From contig OMQZ01000178.1 in assembly GCA_900313355.1 (NCBI GenBank), positions 1-5,439 of the forward strand: a DNA stretch of 5,439 nucleotides. Reading direction: 5' to 3'. Made by a program: the position numbers and the translations under genes. Positions within the stretch are counted from its first letter, which is position 1, and each line of letters opens with the position of its first letter. Shown piece by piece: positions 1-5,432 of this stretch. The notes under the pieces are model-generated. The model did no database searches. It saw nothing but the letters and a program-made list of their open reading frames with translations, and was not told the DNA's origin. Source of the DNA: an uncultured Rhodospirillaceae bacterium. Its GTDB lineage: Bacteria; Pseudomonadota; Alphaproteobacteria; RF32; CAG-239.

Positions 1-92
1 GCAAGCATTGCACATGTTGCCTCATGAATTTCGGATCCGTCGGCACGACCGCAGCCGGAAAGCACAATTGCAAATTTCGGATTTTTTTTCAT
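1..92 (-). CDS. elbB: ElbB-like DJ-1/PfpI family protein, N-terminal part only
   Basis: Read on the minus strand from ATG at 92-90, the first 30 codons are open to the window edge; the rest of the gene lies to the left. The visible peptide begins MKKNPKFAIVLSGCGRADGS and continues EIHEATCAML. The block VLSGCG-x-x-DGSEIHEA is the N-terminal signature of ElbB (enhancing lycopene biosynthesis protein 2), a cytoplasmic member of the DJ-1/PfpI superfamily of about 220 residues. The E. coli member has been linked to isoprenoid production and has reported glyoxalase activity; its true physiological role is unsettled. The start is supported by an AGGAG ribosome binding site (minus strand, 102-106) nine bases upstream and by a promoter at 132-160. 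The nucleophile-elbow cysteine expected further along the protein is outside the window. The family call is firm for so short a piece, because the signature is long and specific. Confidence 0.85.
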   Translation of the reverse strand, partial: MKKNPKFAIVLSGCGRADGSEIHEATCAML

Positions 93-101
93 GTTTATAA
101 T

Positions 102-106
102 CTCCT
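102..106 (-). promoter_or_regulatory. Ribosome binding site of elbB
   Basis: AGGAG on the minus strand lies nine bases before the ATG at 92-90. It fixes the start of the partial elbB gene, which would otherwise be easy to miss at the window edge. Confidence 0.75.
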
Positions 107-124
107 CACTTCTTTTTATTTCGG

Positions 125-152
125 TTGATTTATCCTATATCAACGATATAAT
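125..152 (+). promoter_or_regulatory. Predicted sigma70-type promoter of the five-gene operon
   Basis: TTGATT (125-130) and a perfect TATAAT (147-152) are separated by 16 bases. Transcription would begin near base 159, giving a leader of about 25 nt before the M16 start at 186. The ribosome binding site TAGGA (174-178) sits seven bases before that ATG. No comparable promoter is evident in the short gaps further down the operon, so this is the likely main promoter for all five genes. It is predicted from consensus only. Confidence 0.6.
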
Positions 153-160
153 ACTGTCAA
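132..160 (-). promoter_or_regulatory. Predicted sigma70-type promoter for elbB
   Basis: On the minus strand a perfect -35 hexamer TTGACA (160-155) is followed, after a 17-base spacer, by TAGGAT (137-132), a 4-of-6 match to TATAAT. Transcription would start near base 125 and run leftward through the AGGAG ribosome binding site into elbB. The element is interlocked with the rightward promoter of the M16 gene. It is predicted from consensus matching only. Confidence 0.6.
136..150. repeat. Inverted repeat between the divergent promoters (possible operator)
   Basis: TATATC (136-141) and GATATA (145-150) form a perfect 6-bp dyad around AAC. It touches the ends of both opposing -10 boxes (132-137 leftward, 147-152 rightward). 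A regulator bound here would block both promoters. The arms are AT-only apart from one C/G pair, so part of the symmetry could simply come from two facing -10-like sequences. Confidence 0.35.
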
Positions 161-185
161 TTAAGATTTTAAATAGGACACTGAA

Positions 186-1448
186 ATGAAACATAAAATA
201 ACAACATTAAACAACGGTTTGCGCATTCTCACCCAAGAAAGACAAGATATCGAAACTGTTTCTTTAGGTATTTGGGTTAATACGGGCTCGGCCTATGAAA
301 CAATTGATGTTAACGGCATATCTCATTTTATCGAACATATGGTTTTCAAGGGCACAAAAAAGCGTAATGCGCTTCAAATTTCAGAAGATATTGAAAATGT
401 CGGCGGACAAACAAACGCCTACACTTCCCGTGAGTTTACGGCTTTCTATGCCAAAATGCTTAAAAATGATGTCGAGCTTGCCCTTGATGTTTTGGCTGAC
501 TTTATTGTTGCGCCAACTTTTGATGAAGGCGAAATGATTAAAGAAAAAGAAGTTGTCATTCAGGAAATCAAGCAAAGCATTGATACCCCTGATGATGCGA
601 TATTTGATTATTTTCAAGAAGATGCCTTCAAGGATTGCGCTATCGGGCGCACAATTTTAGGTCCTGAAGAAAAAGTTCGTTCTTTTGATGCTGATGCAAT
701 GCGTCGCTATATGAGCACTCACTATACCCCGAATAATATGATTGTTGTCGGGGTCGGCAACTTAAAGCATGATGACTTTGTTAAAATGGTCCAATCTCGT
801 TTGGCTCAATATAACAACAAAAAAACGTTTCATATCGAAGCTCAAAATTATGTCGGCGGTTTTACCGCAAAAATGCGCGATATTGAACAAGTTCATGCCT
901 TAATCGGTTTTAAGGGTGTCGAATACAAAAACCCGATGTATTACCCTGTTTCGATTTTTTCAACGCTTTTCGGCGGAAGTATGTCCTCAAGATTGTTCCA
1001 AGAAATCAGAGAAAAACGCGGCCTTGTTTATACCGTATACAGTTTTACAAATTCGCATACTTTAGCAGGTCTGTTCGGTATATATGCCGGCACGACGGCT
1101 GATGAATTAAATAAGCTTATCCCTGTCGTTTCCGATGAAATTAAAAAAGTTTGTGACACTCATGTATCTGACAAGGAACTTGAGCGTGCGAAAACACAAC
1201 TAAAAGCAAGCATGCTTATGTCGCTCGAAAGTTCTTCTTCAACGGCCGAGGTTATGGCAAGGCAGTCTTTGATTCATAACCGAATCATTCCAACGGATGA
1301 AATTATAGCAAACGTTGAAGCCGTTACAAAAGAAGATATTCAAAAAGCCGCTCAAATGCTTTTTACCTCAAAACCGACCTATACTTTGCTCGGCAATATG
1401 AAAACATATCCGTCTTATGATGAGCTTATCAATACTCTTAAATTTTAA
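186..1448 (+). CDS. M16B family zinc peptidase (mitochondrial processing peptidase-like)
   Basis: This 420-residue protein is a full-length single-unit member of peptidase family M16B, the group that includes the mitochondrial processing peptidase beta subunit and bacterial homologues. The inverted zinc motif HxxEH is seen as HFIEH (H47, E50, H51). The third zinc ligand falls at E127 in VVIQEI, 76 residues after H51, which is the family spacing. The block GRTILGP (154-160) is typical. The second, non-zinc lobe carries the glycine-rich stretch GGSMSSRLFQ (263-272) followed by REKRGLVYTVYSF (275-287), both hallmarks of the active M16 fold. All catalytic residues are present, so it should be an active metallopeptidase that degrades or trims peptides. 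There is no signal peptide, so it is probably cytoplasmic. The ATG start is supported by TAGGA seven bases upstream and by a promoter at 125-152. It is the first gene of the operon. Its natural substrate cannot be told from sequence. Confidence 0.93.
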   Translation: MKHKITTLNNGLRILTQERQDIETVSLGIWVNTGSAYETIDVNGISHFIEHMVFKGTKKRNALQISEDIENVGGQTNAYTSREFTAFYAKMLKNDVELALDVLADFIVAPTFDEGEMIKEKEVVIQEIKQSIDTPDDAIFDYFQEDAFKDCAIGRTILGPEEKVRSFDADAMRRYMSTHYTPNNMIVVGVGNLKHDDFVKMVQSRLAQYNNKKTFHIEAQNYVGGFTAKMRDIEQVHALIGFKGVEYKNPMYYPVSIFSTLFGGSMSSRLFQEIREKRGLVYTVYSFTNSHTLAGLFGIYAGTTADELNKLIPVVSDEIKKVCDTHVSDKELERAKTQLKASMLMSLESSSSTAEVMARQSLIHNRIIPTDEIIANVEAVTKEDIQKAAQMLFTSKPTYTLLGNMKTYPSYDELINTLKF

Positions 1449-1491
1449 GTGTTTGTTATGAAAGTCTTGTTATTATCAAAACAGATTAACG

Positions 1492-1497
1492 AAGGAG
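1492..1497 (+). promoter_or_regulatory. Strong ribosome binding site of the AlbA_2 gene
   Basis: AAGGAG lies six bases before the ATG at 1504, in the only sizeable gap (55 nt) inside the operon. It is the best Shine-Dalgarno match among the operon genes and fixes the start. I see no good promoter or hairpin terminator in this gap. Confidence 0.7.
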
Positions 1498-1503
1498 AAA
1501 AAT

Positions 1504-2568
1504 ATGTCACGCGCTGAAGATATCTTTCAAAAATTGATTTATTTCGGTGAAGACGCCTTAGATGAATTTATTTTAAATATGCAATCCGAAGAACTTTTCT
1601 TGGATTTCAAGCAGGCTGTTTCCACCGGAAAAAACAACAATACGCTTCATAAAGATGACCGCAAAAATTTAGCCAAAGCCATTTCAGGTTTCGGAAATTC
1701 TGAAGGCGGTGTAATTGTTTGGGGCGTTGTTTGTTCTCGTGATCAAGAAATCGGCGACGTGGCAAAAGCCAAAGTTAAAGTCAAAAATGTGCATCGTTTT
1801 TTAAGTTGGCTCGAAAATGCCATATCAGGCTGTACCATTCCAAGCCATAATAAAGTTCGAAATCATATTATCAGTTCTGATAAAAACGGCGACGGCTATG
1901 TCGCAACCTATATTCCAAAATCTGAAATCACCCCGTTGATGACAACGGTCGGATCAACCATTTACATTCGTTCAGGCTCTAATAACGTCCCTGCGCCTTA
2001 TGCCGTTATTGCCGGTATGTTCGGAAAGCGTCCTCAACCTAATATTGAGCTTTTGATTGAGGATAAAACTTTAGAAATTTTGGACAATGCCGATGAAGAC
2101 ATTCTTTATCCCAAAACGATTGATAATCCGCCGGAAAAATACGTTAAAATCAGCTTTTCCGTTATTGCCGACAACCAAAGCAATGCTATCGCCAAAGAGC
2201 TCTATTTTTCTTGTACGACAGAAGATACCGGCAGCGAATACAACAAAGTTCGCTTCTTAAACTATAATCAGATGGAAACGCTCGGCAATATTTCCGGACA
2301 CTTTAATTTGATGACAAAACCTGAAATGAGGCTTCCTCCTCGCGGTAAAATAAAGTTTACGAACATGCAGATTGTCTTGTCTCCCTTTGCCGAAACTGAT
2401 TTTTGCTTAAATGGTGTTATCGGTGCCGAAAACGCTACGCCCAAAGATTTCAGAATTTATATCACAAAGAACCAATTGCGTTCTTTTGTGGCCAAAGCGC
2501 TTAAAACGCCTGATGAGCAAGAATCGCTGTTAAACGAATTTTTCTCTGAATTTCTAAGGAATGCGTAA
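1504..2568 (+). CDS. Schlafen AlbA_2-domain protein of unknown function
   Basis: The 354-residue product begins with a Schlafen/AlbA_2 domain at roughly residues 28-165. The family signature is visible as E-x-x-FLDFK (30-36), the helix and turn LAKAISGFGNSEGGVIVWGV (56-75), and the closing strand block STIYIRSGSNNVP (151-163). AlbA_2 domains are predicted nucleic-acid-binding modules found in many bacterial regulators, often next to ATPase or winged-helix domains. Here the C-terminal half (about 195-335) is rich in alternating hydrophobic strands, for example YVKISFSVIA and KIKFTNMQIVLS, and looks like a beta-sandwich, not an ATPase or winged helix. I do not recognise that part. The last 25 residues look helical and acidic. 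There is no signal peptide or membrane segment. The gene is followed by rnhA after only three bases, and the rnhA ribosome binding site lies inside its 3' end, so the two are probably translated together. A nucleic-acid-related role fits this neighbour but is only an inference. Confidence 0.82.
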   Translation: MSRAEDIFQKLIYFGEDALDEFILNMQSEELFLDFKQAVSTGKNNNTLHKDDRKNLAKAISGFGNSEGGVIVWGVVCSRDQEIGDVAKAKVKVKNVHRFLSWLENAISGCTIPSHNKVRNHIISSDKNGDGYVATYIPKSEITPLMTTVGSTIYIRSGSNNVPAPYAVIAGMFGKRPQPNIELLIEDKTLEILDNADEDILYPKTIDNPPEKYVKISFSVIADNQSNAIAKELYFSCTTEDTGSEYNKVRFLNYNQMETLGNISGHFNLMTKPEMRLPPRGKIKFTNMQIVLSPFAETDFCLNGVIGAENATPKDFRIYITKNQLRSFVAKALKTPDEQESLLNEFFSEFLRNA

Positions 2569-2571
2569 TTT

Positions 2572-3015
2572 ATGTTGCCGCGTGTTGAAATATATACAGA
2601 TGGTGCTTGTTCCGGAAACCCCGGTATCGGCGGTTGGGGCGTTATTTTGCGCTATAAAGACACCGAAAAGGAGTTATCCGGCGGCGAGATTAACACAACG
2701 AACAACCGAATGGAATTAACCGCCGTTATTGAGGCCCTCAAAGCCTTAAAAACAGCTTGCAACATAACCCTCTATACAGACAGCAAATATGTTATGAACG
2801 GCATTACAGAATGGCTTGAAAACTGGAAAAAAAACGGCTGGAAAACCTCAAACAAAAAAGGAGCTGTTAAGAATATTGATTTATGGCAAACTTTAGATGA
2901 GCTTGTCTTAAAACATGAAATCAGATGGGTTTGGGTTAAAGGCCATGTCGGACATATAGAAAATGAACGGGTTGATACACTGGCTCGTTCCGAAGTTTTG
3001 AAATTGAAAGGATAA
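2572..3015 (+). CDS. rnhA: Ribonuclease HI
   Basis: This is a 147-residue ribonuclease HI, which cuts the RNA strand of RNA:DNA hybrids and so clears R-loops and replication primers in the cytoplasm. The numbering almost matches the E. coli enzyme: catalytic D10 in [13 protein letters not shown]48 in NNRMELTA, D70 in YTDSKYV and D135 in RVDTLA, with the catalytic-loop histidine H125 in VKGHVGH. The basic substrate-binding region is present around residues 81-101 ([21 protein letters not shown]). The length is normal for the family (about 150) and there is no extra N-terminal hybrid-binding domain. The gene starts three bases after the AlbA_2 stop, using TAAGGA (2555-2560) eleven bases upstream, within the preceding gene. 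It is followed after three bases by the glutathione peroxidase gene. All key residues are intact, so it should be active. Confidence 0.97.
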   Translation: MLPRVEIYTDGACSGNPGIGGWGVILRYKDTEKELSGGEINTTNNRMELTAVIEALKALKTACNITLYTDSKYVMNGITEWLENWKKNGWKTSNKKGAVKNIDLWQTLDELVLKHEIRWVWVKGHVGHIENERVDTLARSEVLKLKG

Positions 3016-3018
3016 AAT

Positions 3019-3567
3019 ATGAATATATACGATTTTAACGTCAAAGACATCAAAGGACAAGAGGTCAGCTTAAAAGCCTATAAAAGCAAAATTTTGCTTA
3101 TTGTCAATACGGCAACAGAATGCGGCTTTACGCCTCAGTATGAGGATTTAGAAGGTATTTACGAAGTGTTTCATGACAAAGGTCTTGAAATTTTGGATTT
3201 TCCGTGCGACCAATTCGGACATCAAGCTCCCGGAACAAATGACCAAATTGCTCAATTTTGCACAGCACGTTTCGGTGTTACTTTTCCTCAATTTGCTAAA
3301 ATTGAAGTTAACGGAGAAAATCAACATCCTCTTTTTGCTTATTTGAAAGAAAAACAGACTTTCGAAGGTTTTAATTCTTCGGACAAACGCGCCGAGTTTA
3401 TGCATAAAATGCTCTTAAAACAAGACAAAGATTATGCCTCAAAATCTGATATTAAATGGAACTTTACAAAATTTTTGGTTGATCAAAAAGGTACCGTTAT
3501 CCAACGCTTTGAACCGACAGAAAGCATGGAGCGAGTTGCGCTTGCCATTAAAAATTTAATCAAATAG
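3019..3567 (+). CDS. gpx: Glutathione peroxidase family protein (probably thioredoxin-dependent)
   Basis: The 182-residue product is a cysteine-type glutathione peroxidase homologue that reduces hydrogen or lipid peroxides. The catalytic tetrad can be assigned as C35 (in TECGFTPQYEDLE), Q69 (in FGHQAPG), W147 and N148 (in IKWNFTKFL). A second cysteine, C81 in QFCTARFGVTFP, is 46 residues after C35, the same spacing as peroxidatic C36 and resolving C82 of yeast Gpx3. This points to a two-cysteine enzyme recharged by thioredoxin, not glutathione. A third cysteine sits in FPCDQFG (C63); the usual motif is FPCNQFG, and the following QEPG is QAPG here. There is no signal peptide, so the protein is cytoplasmic. 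The start is supported by AAAGGA (3007-3012) overlapping the rnhA stop. A longer loop (about 113-144) before the WNF motif occurs in part of the bacterial family, as far as I recall. Confidence 0.95.
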   Translation: MNIYDFNVKDIKGQEVSLKAYKSKILLIVNTATECGFTPQYEDLEGIYEVFHDKGLEILDFPCDQFGHQAPGTNDQIAQFCTARFGVTFPQFAKIEVNGENQHPLFAYLKEKQTFEGFNSSDKRAEFMHKMLLKQDKDYASKSDIKWNFTKFLVDQKGTVIQRFEPTESMERVALAIKNLIK

Positions 3568-3570
3568 GAG
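3565..3570 (+). promoter_or_regulatory. Ribosome binding site that fixes the GTG start of prs
   Basis: TAGGAG overlaps the stop codon of gpx and lies six bases before GTG at 3577. The next in-frame ATG comes only at about codon 98, after the conserved FPDGE and PYFGY motifs, so the GTG must be the true start. Overlap with the upstream stop suggests translational coupling. Confidence 0.75.
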
Positions 3571-3576
3571 TTAAAC

Positions 3577-4497
3577 GTGCCTAAAATTAATGTCCTTTCT
3601 TCAAAAAAATATGAGTATATCAAAAAAGATTTGCTCAAGTTGAGCAAAAGCTTTCAAAACATTGGCATCACTTCAGAAACATTTCCTGATGGTGAACATC
3701 ATTGGGTGCTTGAAAAATGTTCAAAAATTAAAGGAAACCCAGCTGTTTATATCGGAGGAACCGTTGATGATGAATCTATCTTTGAACTTTATAATATAGC
3801 ATCTACGCTCATTTCAAAACAGTGTTCTTCCCTTCACCTTGTGGTGCCTTATTTCGGCTATTCGACGATGGAACGTGAAACGATTGAAGGCGAAGTTGTC
3901 ACGGCAAAAAATATTGCAAGAATGATCAGTTCCCTTCCCCTTTCTCCCGAAGGAAATTTCATATATTTGCTTGATTTACACTCATTCGGCACGCAATATT
4001 ATTTTGAAAAATCGATTCAACCTATTCATCTATCCTCTTGGAATATCTTAAAAAAGATGATTAAAGATTGCGGTAAAAATGTTGTTTTAGCCTCTGCAGA
4101 CATGGGGCGCGCTAAGTTTGTCGAAAAATTAGGTGATGCATTAAAACTCCAAACAGCTTTTATCATGAAACGCCGCTTAGACGGAAAAAATACGAACGTA
4201 GAGGCCTTAAACGCTGATGTAAAAGGAAAAGATGTTGTTATTTTTGATGATATGATCAGATCCGGCTCATCTGTTATTAAAGCTGCTCAAGCATATAAAC
4301 AAGCCGGTGCATTAAATATTTATGTTGTAGTGGTTCATGGCGTTTTCACACCCTCAAGTGTTCAAGAAATGAAAAAGAGCGGTATAATACAAAAAATTCT
4401 TGTCACCAATTCACACCCCAATACCTTGAAATATAAAAGCGATTTTATTAAAGTTTATAACGTGGCTGATGTCATCAATGACGGACTGATTTTATAG
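3577..4497 (+). CDS. prs: Ribose-phosphate pyrophosphokinase (PRPP synthetase), divergent, class II-like
   Basis: The 306-residue product has the complete two-domain layout of PRPP synthetase, which makes phosphoribosyl pyrophosphate from ribose 5-phosphate and ATP for nucleotide, histidine, tryptophan and NAD synthesis. Visible landmarks are FPDGE (36-40), PYFGY (91-95), DLH with the ATP-site histidine (133-135), the catalytic flexible-loop KRR (198-200), and the PRPP-binding loop DDMIRSGSS (224-232). Several motifs depart from ordinary bacterial Prs: the ATP-binding RQDRK region is replaced by TMERETIEGEVVTA (97-110), the DDMIDTGGT loop reads DDMIRSGSS, and the P-D-x-G-G segment is shortened to SADMGRAKF (173-181). 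From memory, these changes resemble plant class II PRPP synthetases, which are phosphate-independent. The gene starts with GTG nine bases after gpx and is last in the operon. The family is clear; subclass and kinetics are inference. If a normal prs exists elsewhere in the genome, this copy may be specialised. Confidence 0.88.
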   Translation: MPKINVLSSKKYEYIKKDLLKLSKSFQNIGITSETFPDGEHHWVLEKCSKIKGNPAVYIGGTVDDESIFELYNIASTLISKQCSSLHLVVPYFGYSTMERETIEGEVVTAKNIARMISSLPLSPEGNFIYLLDLHSFGTQYYFEKSIQPIHLSSWNILKKMIKDCGKNVVLASADMGRAKFVEKLGDALKLQTAFIMKRRLDGKNTNVEALNADVKGKDVVIFDDMIRSGSSVIKAAQAYKQAGALNIYVVVVHGVFTPSSVQEMKKSGIIQKILVTNSHPNTLKYKSDFIKVYNVADVINDGLIL

Positions 4498-4498
4498 A

Positions 4499-5257
4499 TT
4501 AACGTTCATTGTCCGGGCTGTGTATTAAATTGTGCAACAATTTTTGCATAACGAAAAACTTGTTTCCTTCTCTTATGCAATCTTGGCAAATCGGTGGTTT
4601 TCCAAAACGTTTTCTTCGTAATCTTATTTTGGTTATATCACTAAAGTTGCCGTTCATGCGCTGTTGCATGACGCACCCGTCATTTATGCAGTGAGCACCG
4701 AGTTTTTCTTCCGTATTTGCGCGCCTTTCATTGGTTAGACCAATTAAATGACCAAACTCGTGCATCAGCACCGTCTTAAAGTTTTCAATATCAAAATTAC
4801 CATTTTGATCAAAAAAGCGTGCTACAGACACGATTGAAAATTTATTTTCTTGAGAATATCCCAAGCAATAATTAATCCCTGACACATATAAATCGCTTTT
4901 TGTTATAAGAACTGACCATTGCGGTATTTCTTTGGCATACGGGTCTGATAATAGGTCATCTGAAAGTTGATTAGCCGATATTTGACCGGTTCTTTGAAAG
5001 CGCCCATCGATCATTGAGCGCCTCTTTGCTCGCGCGATATACCATTCAACGCTTTCATACGGCCTTAAAACCGTTTCTCCTTTGTCATTAATGCGCATAT
5101 AACTTTCGGTTTGCCAATCGCCCAAAACGATTAAAGGATAGTCCATTCTGTGTTCCGGAAAACAACTCATCACGTCCTCGAGCGCCTCTTTAATATGTGG
5201 CTCAAGTGGTTCAAGACCTTTTTCAAAAAGGATATAAACATTTCTTATCTGTGTCAT
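4499..5257 (-). CDS. Archaemetzincin-like zinc metallopeptidase with enlarged active-site loop
   Basis: The 252-residue minus-strand product carries the metzincin zinc helix HEFGHLIG (H166, E167, H170, G173). It is preceded by a hydrophobic core typical of archaemetzincins (VLITKSDLYVSGINYCLGYS, 116-135, and FSIVSVARFF, 140-149). It also has the archaemetzincin hallmarks HCx4CxM (H189, C190, C195, and M197 as the likely Met-turn) and a later CxxC (C224, C227). The four cysteines would bind a second, structural zinc. The family motif is HExxHxxGxxHCx4CxMx17CxxC. Here the distance from G173 to the third histidine is 16 residues, not 3, and 26 residues separate M197 from the CxxC. At the usual third-ligand position stands N176. 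There is no signal peptide, so it is probably a cytoplasmic peptidase of unknown substrate. The start has GAGGAA (5264-5269) six bases upstream and its own promoter. The gene ends one base from the prs stop, tail to tail. Confidence 0.82.
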   Translation of the reverse strand: MTQIRNVYILFEKGLEPLEPHIKEALEDVMSCFPEHRMDYPLIVLGDWQTESYMRINDKGETVLRPYESVEWYIARAKRRSMIDGRFQRTGQISANQLSDDLLSDPYAKEIPQWSVLITKSDLYVSGINYCLGYSQENKFSIVSVARFFDQNGNFDIENFKTVLMHEFGHLIGLTNERRANTEEKLGAHCINDGCVMQQRMNGNFSDITKIRLRRKRFGKPPICQDCIREGNKFFVMQKLLHNLIHSPDNER

Positions 5258-5263
5258 ATCGCT

Positions 5264-5269
5264 TTCCTC
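5264..5269 (-). promoter_or_regulatory. Ribosome binding site of the metallopeptidase gene
   Basis: GAGGAA on the minus strand is six bases before the ATG at 5257-5255. With the predicted transcription start near 5271, the leader would be only about 14 nt, with the ribosome binding site almost at the 5' end of the message. Confidence 0.65.
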
Positions 5270-5277
5270 ACAGGTTT

Positions 5278-5306
5278 ATTCTATCAGATTTTTATCATAA
5301 AATCAA
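5278..5306 (-). promoter_or_regulatory. Predicted sigma70-type promoter of the metallopeptidase gene
   Basis: On the minus strand TTGATT (5306-5301) and TAGAAT (5283-5278, five of six matches to TATAAT) are separated by an ideal 17-base spacer. The -35 hexamer is the same TTGATT as in the operon promoter at 125-130. This indicates that the metallopeptidase is transcribed on its own. The rest of the region up to the terminator (5307-5401) is AT-rich and I see no gene in it. Confidence 0.6.
5287..5304. repeat. Inverted repeat inside the metallopeptidase promoter
   Basis: GATTTT (5287-5292) and AAAATC (5299-5304) form a perfect 6-bp dyad around TATCAT. It fills most of the spacer and reaches into the -35 box, a place where a repressor could act. 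The arms are AT-rich and in an AT-rich region such dyads arise easily, so an operator role is only possible. Confidence 0.25.
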
Positions 5307-5401
5307 GTATTTTCGGATTCGAGGCTTTCCAAACTCTGTTTTTTTCGATTTTTTATTTATAACGCATTGTTTTTATTGATTTTTTACCTCTGACCACCAA
5401 T

Positions 5402-5432
5402 AAAAAAAAGCACCCCAAGGGTGCCTTTTTTT
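5402..5432. terminator. Bidirectional intrinsic terminator
   Basis: A perfect 6-bp GC-rich stem, GCACCC (5410-5415) with GGGTGC (5419-5424), closes a CAA loop. Eight A residues precede it (5402-5409), and C plus seven T residues follow (5425-5432), so it can act on both strands. The minus-strand copy has its T8 tract directly after the stem and is the stronger one. It most likely ends a minus-strand gene beyond the right edge and shields the metallopeptidase promoter. It is also the first clear stop for rightward transcripts leaving prs. Confidence 0.85.

Larger units (their letters stand above)
186..4497 (+). other. Five-gene operon M16 peptidase - AlbA_2 - rnhA - gpx - prs
   Basis: All five genes run the same way with gaps of 55, 3, 3 and 9 nt. 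In the last three junctions the ribosome binding site lies in, or overlaps the end of, the preceding gene, which suggests coupled translation. The only clear promoter is at 125-152 and I see no internal hairpin followed by a T-tract. No terminator follows prs before the convergent gene begins one base later. Co-transcription is inferred from spacing and orientation, not shown. Confidence 0.7.

Noticed and set aside
1458..1517. A 19-codon open frame (MKVLLLSKQINEGEKYVTR) in the gap before the AlbA_2 gene, running into its start.
   Set aside because: It has no ribosome binding site and no attenuator-like hairpin near it, and its second half is simply the AlbA_2 ribosome binding site and first codons read in another frame.
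1504..2568. The AlbA_2/Schlafen protein as part of a phage-defence system.
   Set aside because: No helicase, nuclease, ATPase, toxin-antitoxin or mobile-element partner is present, the neighbours are housekeeping genes, and base composition looks the same as in the flanks.
186..4497. The five-gene operon as a single new pathway or stress system.
   Set aside because: The four recognisable products belong to unrelated core processes and no shared substrate or complex can be read from the sequence; tight packing of housekeeping genes is the simpler explanation.
4668..4683. A perfect hairpin ATGACG-CACC-CGTCAT that could look like a terminator for the rightward operon.
   Set aside because: No T-tract follows on either strand, and the bases encode the conserved zinc-binding NDGCVM segment of the metallopeptidase, so the symmetry is best seen as a coding coincidence.
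4722..4736. N176 of the metallopeptidase as the third zinc ligand in an HExxHxxGxxN motif.
   Set aside because: Metzincins use His or Asp there, and the intact HCx4CxM motif 13 residues later offers the proper His (H189), so an insertion explains the data better.
5150..5379. Two overlapping rightward open frames (60-70 codons) across the metallopeptidase start and upstream region.
   Set aside because: They are antisense to a well-supported gene, have no recognisable protein pattern, and their right-hand parts are low-complexity Phe-rich translations of AT-rich DNA.
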